Part shown: piece by piece, positions 1 through 3,531 of the stretch
How positions within the stretch are numbered: position 1 is the first letter of the stretch
Layout of the letters: each line of letters opens with the position of its first letter
Source: Methanobacteriota archaeon
Lineage (GTDB): Archaea > Halobacteriota > Methanosarcinia > Methanosarcinales > Methanoperedenaceae
DNA length: 13,141 bases
Assembly (NCBI GenBank): GCA_018900975.1
Contig: JAHIFK010000328.1
Location: 1 to 13,141 of the forward strand
Reading direction: 5' to 3'
Notes under the pieces: model-generated
The model's database searches: none
What the model was told of the DNA's origin: nothing
The model's input: only the letters and a program-made list of their open reading frames with translations
Translations under genes and position numbers: made by a program

Positions 1-199
1 CTAAAATCTCTCTATATTGCAGATGAGGCAACTCAGGGATTTTATGGCCAATCATAGGAAAACTGAGTAGATTTGAAACAGCACTTTGAATATTTTCTAT
101 CTGTATCTGTGCATATCGTTTTGAATCTTTCGCTATAAAATCATGAATATCATGTAAATCGTTAAGGGCTCGTATTGTCCACTTTATTTTTCGAACCAT
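1..199 (-). CDS. ParE/RelE-family toxin (type II toxin-antitoxin), C-terminus off the window
   Basis: The minus strand from 199 reads MVRKIKWTIRALNDLHDI and continues open through residue 66 to the window edge. The pattern of an N-terminal strand, a helix with LNDLHDIHDFIAKDS, and a later FPMIGHKIPEL followed by YREIL is the typical order of the ParE/RelE fold, where the YRE...Y..R end forms the last strands. Members act as ribosome-dependent RNases or gyrase poisons; which applies here cannot be told. The start ATG lies inside the end of the antitoxin gene (16-nt overlap, 184-199), which implies translational coupling and antitoxin-first expression. About 25-30 residues are probably missing beyond position 1. 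Family call is from motif memory. Confidence 0.75.
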   Translation of the reverse strand, partial: MVRKIKWTIRALNDLHDIHDFIAKDSKRYAQIQIENIQSAVSNLLSFPMIGHKIPELPHLQYREIL

Positions 200-372
200 T
201 TAGAAGTCTCCCTGACGACTTCTTCATGCGAAATAATCCGCCCTTCTCGGACATCTTTCTCAGCAGTTTCAAGTTTTTGCCTGACGTAGAGTCGATACAT
301 GATTTCATCAATATCTAATTCATCTGGTAGGTCTTCTATGAGATCAAAAACTTGCTGTTTAGCTATCATCAT
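184..372 (-). CDS. Antitoxin partner of the ParE-like toxin
   Basis: A 62-residue acidic protein with the pattern LPDELDIDEIMYRLYVRQK then AEKDVREGRIISHEEV and a C-terminal KWFEK. This layout (helical N-terminal part, then a REGRxISHEE segment) is common in small antitoxins encoded just before ParE/RelE toxins; the C-terminal part would wrap the toxin. Two adjacent ATG codons (372 and 369) can serve as start; neither has a clear Shine-Dalgarno site. The gene overlaps the toxin start by 16 nt. As in other such modules the complex probably represses its own promoter, but no operator is evident in the sequence. Confidence is high for the TA role from context and lower for the exact family. Confidence 0.75.
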   Translation of the reverse strand: MMIAKQQVFDLIEDLPDELDIDEIMYRLYVRQKLETAEKDVREGRIISHEEVVRETSKWFEK

Positions 373-379
373 GTCTATT

Positions 380-508
380 TCATATATGGTTATTAATCAC
401 ATAATAGTTTCGCTCATTTTTTCCATCATGGTAAGCACTCACCCGCGCCTCGGCAAATAAGGGGATATTCTGCGAAACAAGATACATGCTACGCAACGCA
501 AGCCCCAT
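380..508 (-). pseudogene. Possible gene remnant (C-terminal fragment) upstream of the antitoxin
   Basis: On the minus strand an open frame runs from just after a stop near 556 to a TGA at 380-382. From the only ATG (508) it would encode 42 residues starting MGLALRSMYLVSQNIPLFAE and ending YYVINNHI. The composition is protein-like and more GC-rich than the surrounding spacer, and it ends 7 nt before the antitoxin start. I do not recognise the family. There is no ribosome site and the frame is open upstream of the ATG, so a decayed 3' end of a larger gene is more likely than an intact small gene; chance cannot be excluded. Confidence 0.25.
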
Positions 509-581
509 GGCAACGATATCGGAGTTACATGAATGACTACAATCTGTTTGAGTCTATAGACTGAACCTTTTGGCAGTGTTT

Positions 582-639
582 ACAGGATAAACAGGATATG
601 CAATATTGGCTTGTATCCTGTCGATCCTGTTTATCCTGT
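582..639. repeat. 16-bp inverted repeat of ACAGGATAAACAGGAT type
   Basis: Left arm ACAGGATAAACAGGAT (582-597) and right arm ATCCTGTTTATCCTGT (624-639) are perfect reverse complements separated by 26 bases; an extra GTATCCTGTC half-unit (613-622) precedes the right arm. Each arm is itself built from two copies of ACAGGAT. Short iterated units of this kind are scattered in the spacers of many environmental archaea and bacteria. Apart from this repeat and the remnant at 380-508, the 373-698 stretch shows only the upstream region of the 699 gene. Confidence 0.75.
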
Positions 640-698
640 CTTAAATTATGTTCTCTTGAAATCCATAAGATTAAGATATGACATGCACAGTCTGATAT

Positions 699-1241
699 AT
701 GCGAATTCTTACTCACATCTGCTGCGCGCCGTGTTTTACATACCCTCATAAACGGCTGGAAGAAGAAGGGCACGAGGTTACAGGCTTCTTCTACAACCCC
801 AATATTCACCCCTATCAGGAGTATAAGAGCCGTAAGATAGCGCTTGAAAAGTATGTAGAACTCCGGTCTGCAAAAGTGATATATAAAGATGATTATGACA
901 TCGAGAACTATCTTCGCGGCGCCCTTGATGAAGAAGACAGGTGCAGGTTCTGCTATACTCTGCGCCTCTCTGAAACTGCAAAGACAGCGAGCTTACTGGG
1001 GTTCGATGCTTTCACGACCACGCTGTTGATATCCCCATACCAGAAGCATGAAATGCTTGCTGAGGTCGGAAAAAAGATCGCTGATGAGAATGGGATCGGA
1101 TTCTATTACGAGGATTTCAGGAAAGGTTATGGGGAATCGCGCGAGATCGCAAAGGCTCTTGAACTTTATATGCAGAAGTACTGCGGATGCATATTTAGTG
1201 AAAAAGAGCGTTATCTCAAAAAAAGCGAATGTAGAGCCTGA
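699..1241 (+). CDS. queH: Epoxyqueuosine reductase QueH-family protein (DUF208)
   Basis: 180 residues with the full cysteine set of the QueH/DUF208 family: HICCAPC at residues 6-12, CRFC at 82-85 and YCGC at 161-164, plus FFYNPNIHP near 30-38 and a C-terminal KYCGCIFSE block. In bacteria QueH uses a 4Fe-4S cluster and a second metal site to reduce epoxyqueuosine to queuosine in tRNA. Archaeal tRNAs carry archaeosine rather than queuosine as far as is known, so the substrate here may differ; the symbol denotes family, not proven role. Length is normal. Start ATG 699 lacks a ribosome site and the HICCAPC motif begins five residues later, so it is the only sensible start. The gene stands alone; both neighbours are on other units. 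Confidence 0.85.
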   Translation: MRILTHICCAPCFTYPHKRLEEEGHEVTGFFYNPNIHPYQEYKSRKIALEKYVELRSAKVIYKDDYDIENYLRGALDEEDRCRFCYTLRLSETAKTASLLGFDAFTTTLLISPYQKHEMLAEVGKKIADENGIGFYYEDFRKGYGESREIAKALELYMQKYCGCIFSEKERYLKKSECRA

Positions 1242-1683
1242 ATAAAGTACTCTACAGCAGGACTGTCGGGTATAGTCATCAAAATCAAACCTAAAGAAAC
1301 CAGCACAATGATCCTTAAGAAAACAATTTATCGATGCCATAAATTAGGAAGGGGAAGATCTGGAGTATCGTAATTAAAATAATTAATTCTATAACTGAAA
1401 TACTATTAATATTCATGTGCGATTTTCTTTGTGATCTCGATCATATTCAAATTGTCAGGCAAAGAAGGCTTTCATGATAGCATTCAATTCGCTTAATTCA
1501 ATTTGCACTTTATCTCACAATTGCCGTCAACATATAAGCCCAGTGCAGCAGAGGTGGCTCTTTATTAATCGCCACATAATTATTGCTCTTTAAATATTTA
1601 TCAACTTGCACCGATATGCCCCCGAGGAAGCCCTTCAAAAAGATTTAAGTATATCAGTATTCAAATTAACAGAACGGAGAGTT
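1242..1683. other. Spacer without a convincing gene
   Basis: This 440-bp AT-rich stretch shows stops in all frames at short intervals. On the minus strand a 38-codon open frame without ATG runs into the 3' end of the queH gene and reads like a membrane segment (IIVLVSLGLILMTIP), possibly a gene remnant. A strong TATA-like TTTAAATAT (1589-1597) precedes an ATG at 1616 by about 23 nt, but that frame encodes only ten residues (MPPRKPFKKI). No tRNA-like or other RNA fold was recognised. Confidence 0.5.
1644..1679 (+). promoter_or_regulatory. TATA-like element and Shine-Dalgarno before the 1684 ORF
   Basis: TTTAAGTAT at 1644-1652 lies about 25 nt before the region around 1673, and GGAG (1676-1679) sits four bases before the ATG at 1684. 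This looks like a short-leader archaeal promoter for the 1684/1757 pair. Confidence 0.4.
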
Positions 1684-1755
1684 ATGGCAAAAAGTGTGAT
1701 GTATTTTATAAAAGAGTTATCTTTAGCCACATTTTTCTCCGTGGGAGCAGGCTAA
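1684..1755 (+). CDS. Very small ORF (23 residues) ahead of the membrane protein
   Basis: ATG 1684 to TAA 1753-1755 encodes MAKSVMYFIKELSLATFFSV followed by GAG. It has its own GGAG site and TATA-like element upstream, and its stop is one base before the ATG of the next gene, whose ribosome site GGGAG (1743-1747) lies inside it. That spacing suggests a leader peptide or small membrane-associated peptide co-translated with the 1757 gene. It could also be the 5' stub of a decayed gene. I do not recognise any family. At this length coding status rests on context only. Confidence 0.35.
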   Translation: MAKSVMYFIKELSLATFFSVGAG

Positions 1756-1756
1756 A

Positions 1757-2143
1757 ATGAAGCTATGGGCTGCTCTGTACACAATGATCTGGATCGTGTT
1801 GATCGAGTTCCTCCTTGCGATGACACCTTTTGGCTCGCAGGTACTGATCTACCTGCACGTCGTTCTCGGCGCCGCCATCATTGGTCTCGCGTTCTACAAC
1901 TTCTCCGGGATCCGTAAGACCCGCGTCCCTGGTCGCGTGAAGCGCATCGCTCAGGCGTGTTTCAACATCTCTGTGCTGGTTGCGATCCTCGGTGCTCTGC
2001 TCTTCTTTGATGTCGGCAAGGCGTCGATCATCCCGCTGATCAATATCTCGATTTACGGGCTCATCCTTTTCTTGACCCGAGCGCCCTGGCGGCAATTCTC
2101 GCATGCGTCTGATCAAGGAGAACCGGTACTCCAAGTGTTTTAG
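1757..2143 (+). CDS. Small polytopic membrane protein, 3' end apparently replaced
   Basis: About 107 residues of credible protein with four hydrophobic segments (roughly 4-22, 29-49, 68-84, 91-107) and a basic loop GIRKTRVPGRVKRIA (51-65) that should face the cytoplasm. The ribosome site GGGAG (1743-1747) is well placed. Family not recognised. From about residue 108 (position 2078) the frame is merely the antisense of the conserved part of the PIN gene on the other strand, giving an unmembrane-like tail APWRQFSHASDQ and on to the stop. The native C-terminus is therefore probably lost. The 1757-2080 segment is visibly richer in G+C than the sequence before it, suggesting a different origin from its surroundings or an assembly join. 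Confidence 0.55.
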   Translation: MKLWAALYTMIWIVLIEFLLAMTPFGSQVLIYLHVVLGAAIIGLAFYNFSGIRKTRVPGRVKRIAQACFNISVLVAILGALLFFDVGKASIIPLINISIYGLILFLTRAPWRQFSHASDQGEPVLQVF

Positions 2144-2408
2144 CGAGGGATATTGCCTGCGCCTCTCCCAGGTCGATCCCGAAACTTTCTAGTTCTTCAT
2201 TTGCTGTGATATCTTTTACTTCGATCCAGCCCTCTTCTACTGATCTTTCTACTATGAAGGCATCGAAATTCTGCAGTTCTTTTCCTCTTATAACGACTTC
2301 GTTGAATACTTCGGCGGGTATCATGATCTTTTTGAATAATTTCTTTAAAAGACCAAGCTTCCCTATCTTTGCAAGATAGATAAGTACGGTGGAATTGCTG
2401 ACTATCAT
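2061..2408 (-). CDS. PIN-domain toxin (DUF3368 type), C-terminally truncated
   Basis: 115 residues beginning MIVSNSTVLIYLAKIGKLGL, the usual opening of DUF3368 PIN proteins, presumed metal-dependent RNases. The likely metal-site residues are N5, E37, the acidic pair in IDLGEAQAI (78-86) and D99 in LLDQTHARIAARALG. Homologs normally continue about 30-45 residues after ARALG with a last strand and helix; here the frame departs at about residue 112 (2075) with SRKG and stops. The broken point coincides with the point where the converging 1757 gene loses its own end. The start overlaps the antitoxin stop by ATGA (2405-2408). Activity is doubtful because the fold is incomplete, though the acidic residues remain. 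Confidence 0.7.
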   Translation of the reverse strand: MIVSNSTVLIYLAKIGKLGLLKKLFKKIMIPAEVFNEVVIRGKELQNFDAFIVERSVEEGWIEVKDITANEELESFGIDLGEAQAISLAKTLGVPVLLDQTHARIAARALGSRKG

Positions 2409-2710
2409 AGACTCTCTGCTGCCTGAAAGTCTTCTTTCAGGTCATCAAGGTCGTACTGGAAGGGAATGCCTTTCTTTGCTGCGAGTGCTATCATCTCGCG
2501 AAGCGGCACACCAGCCATCTGGGCTGCTCTTCCTATAGTTATCTTGCCGTCCTTATACTGATCCAGAACATGGTCTATCTGCCAATCCTGCACAGCTTTG
2601 CTCAGGAGGCGGCGCACTACGGTTGATTTATCAAGGTGCTCTATGCGTGAGATGTTCTTTATTTTCTTATCGATGTCGTCCGGCACGCGGGTGGTTATTG
2701 TGGAGCCCAT
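2405..2710 (-). CDS. Antitoxin with ribbon-helix-helix and UPF0175 regions
   Basis: 101 residues. Residues 4-43 (TITTRVPDDIDKKIKNIS then STVVRRLLSKAV) resemble a ribbon-helix-helix DNA-binding half, and residues 50-95 (YKDGKITIGRAAQMAGV, LREMIALAAKKGIPF) match the UPF0175 pattern, which contains a helix-turn-helix-like segment. UPF0175 genes usually stand directly before DUF3368 PIN toxins, as here, with a 4-nt overlap. The protein should bind both the toxin and its own promoter. AT-rich TATA-like tracts lie upstream (TATTTAAAA 2720-2728 and ACATATAT 2743-2750), and no ribosome site precedes the ATG at 2710. Confidence 0.8.
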   Translation of the reverse strand: MGSTITTRVPDDIDKKIKNISRIEHLDKSTVVRRLLSKAVQDWQIDHVLDQYKDGKITIGRAAQMAGVPLREMIALAAKKGIPFQYDLDDLKEDFQAAESL

Positions 2711-2800
2711 AAGTATCTGTATTTAAAAGATAGTGATTGAATACATATATAGTTAATGCCAGCGACGTATAACACAGATTGCACGGATCTGATGGATTTC

Positions 2801-2836
2801 CACGGATACGAAATCCGTGCGGATTTCGTATCTGTG
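2801..2836. repeat. Long hairpin, 17-bp arms, of the CACGGAT repeat type
   Basis: CACGGATACGAAATCCG (2801-2817) pairs with CGGATTTCGTATCTGTG (2820-2836) with a single mismatch (a G-U pair in RNA) and only two bases between the arms. Just upstream CACAGATTGCACGGAT (2773-2788) and GGATTTCCACGGAT repeat the same CACAGAT/CACGGAT word. It sits in the spacer between the antitoxin promoter and the 2944 ORF. Confidence 0.8.
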
Positions 2837-2913
2837 ACAATAAAAGGTTGAACTTCCAGGCCGATGATTATTTAGTTTATCTGATAAAATGGATGATTTA
2901 CCATACATAATCA

Positions 2914-2920
2914 TTATAAA
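2914..2920 (+). promoter_or_regulatory. TATA box for a leaderless transcript of the 2944 ORF
   Basis: TTATAAA is centred about 27 nt upstream of the ATG at 2944, the spacing expected if transcription starts at the start codon. No Shine-Dalgarno site is present, in agreement. Confidence 0.5.
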
Positions 2921-2943
2921 CAAATAAAACATAACCAATCCAT

Positions 2944-3084
2944 ATGGACAGGATATTAGGCAGCATAATTGATGATTATACAACTTATGAATTTTTTGAA
3001 ATGATGGCGCTCCTGGGATTAGTTCTCTTTATGATTGAGTGGCTTAAAATATTGAGAAAACTTAAAAAAAAGCAGCAAGTCTAA
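2944..3084 (+). CDS. Small single-span membrane protein (46 residues)
   Basis: ATG 2944 to TAA 3082-3084 encodes an acidic N-terminus (MDRILGSIIDDYTTYEFFE), one hydrophobic span around residues 20-37 (MMALLGLVLFMIEWLKIL) and a lysine/arginine-rich tail RKLKKKQQV. The charge layout predicts the N-terminus outside and the C-terminus in the cytoplasm. A TATA box at the right distance for a leaderless start supports expression. Family unknown; its gene ends 24 bp before the convergent DNPH1-like gene. Coding status is inferred from the protein-like pattern and promoter, since the frame is short. Confidence 0.5.
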   Translation: MDRILGSIIDDYTTYEFFEMMALLGLVLFMIEWLKILRKLKKKQQV

Positions 3085-3108
3085 GATTTATAAAAGAACT
3101 CGAATTAT

Positions 3109-3531
3109 TCATACTTCCCTGCTGTTTAAAAATTCCAGGAGTATTTCTTCAAGCTGGTTTTTATCTGAATATGATTTTGCGGTTACATACCCAGTACTAT
3201 TCCCCAGCACCATCGCTGATGCATTTGTTCCTTCCTGATACACGCAAAGCACAGGCTTTTTATGCCTGGCAGCATGGCAGATCTCGTATCCCACGCCAAT
3301 AGACGGAACTGTGATCTCAGCCACAACACGATCGCTTTCTTCTATCCAGTTAGCGTCTTTTTCGTATATCTCCTGCTCTGTCATTTTAGCCTCCACTTTT
3401 TCAAGACCCTCAGCAGCCACATGTTCGCTGATGACAGTAAAATCCCTGGATTTCAGGAATCTGATAATGTACTGGTACGTTGGCACCAACTGGCGCCCTC
3501 CCCGGATCGAACCTGCGAAAAATATTTTCAT
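3109..3531 (-). CDS. 2'-deoxynucleoside 5'-phosphate N-hydrolase-like protein (DNPH1/RCL family)
   Basis: 140 residues from ATG 3531, chosen because MKIFFAGSIRGGRQ is the family's N-terminus and GAGGTG lies just upstream (3537-3542). The frame is open further upstream, but that would add 17 atypical residues. Family landmarks: GSIRGGR (7-13), SEHVA (35-39), YEKDANWI (56-63) with D59, VVAEITVPSIGVGYE (69-83) with the catalytic-type Glu at 83, and ASAM (104-107). DNPH1 enzymes cleave the N-glycosidic bond of deoxynucleoside 5'-monophosphates, notably 5-hydroxymethyl-dUMP in animals, to clean the nucleotide pool in the cytosol. The start overlaps the stop of the U32 gene by ATGA, so the two are translationally coupled. 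Related nucleoside deoxyribosyltransferases share the fold, but the motif set favours DNPH1. Confidence 0.85.
   Translation of the reverse strand: MKIFFAGSIRGGRQLVPTYQYIIRFLKSRDFTVISEHVAAEGLEKVEAKMTEQEIYEKDANWIEESDRVVAEITVPSIGVGYEICHAARHKKPVLCVYQEGTNASAMVLGNSTGYVTAKSYSDKNQLEEILLEFLNSREV

Noticed and set aside
1217..1333. Minus-strand open frame reading IIVLVSLGLILMTIP into the queH 3' end
   Set aside because: No ATG, short, and partly antisense to queH; could be a remnant but cannot be supported as a gene.
1616..1648. Ten-codon ORF MPPRKPFKKI behind a good TATA element
   Set aside because: Too short to judge; the TATA could serve an unrelated transcript or be chance in AT-rich DNA.
1763..2134. 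Minus-strand open frame opposite the membrane-protein gene
   Set aside because: Charged, low-information translation typical of the antisense of a GC-rich hydrophobic gene.
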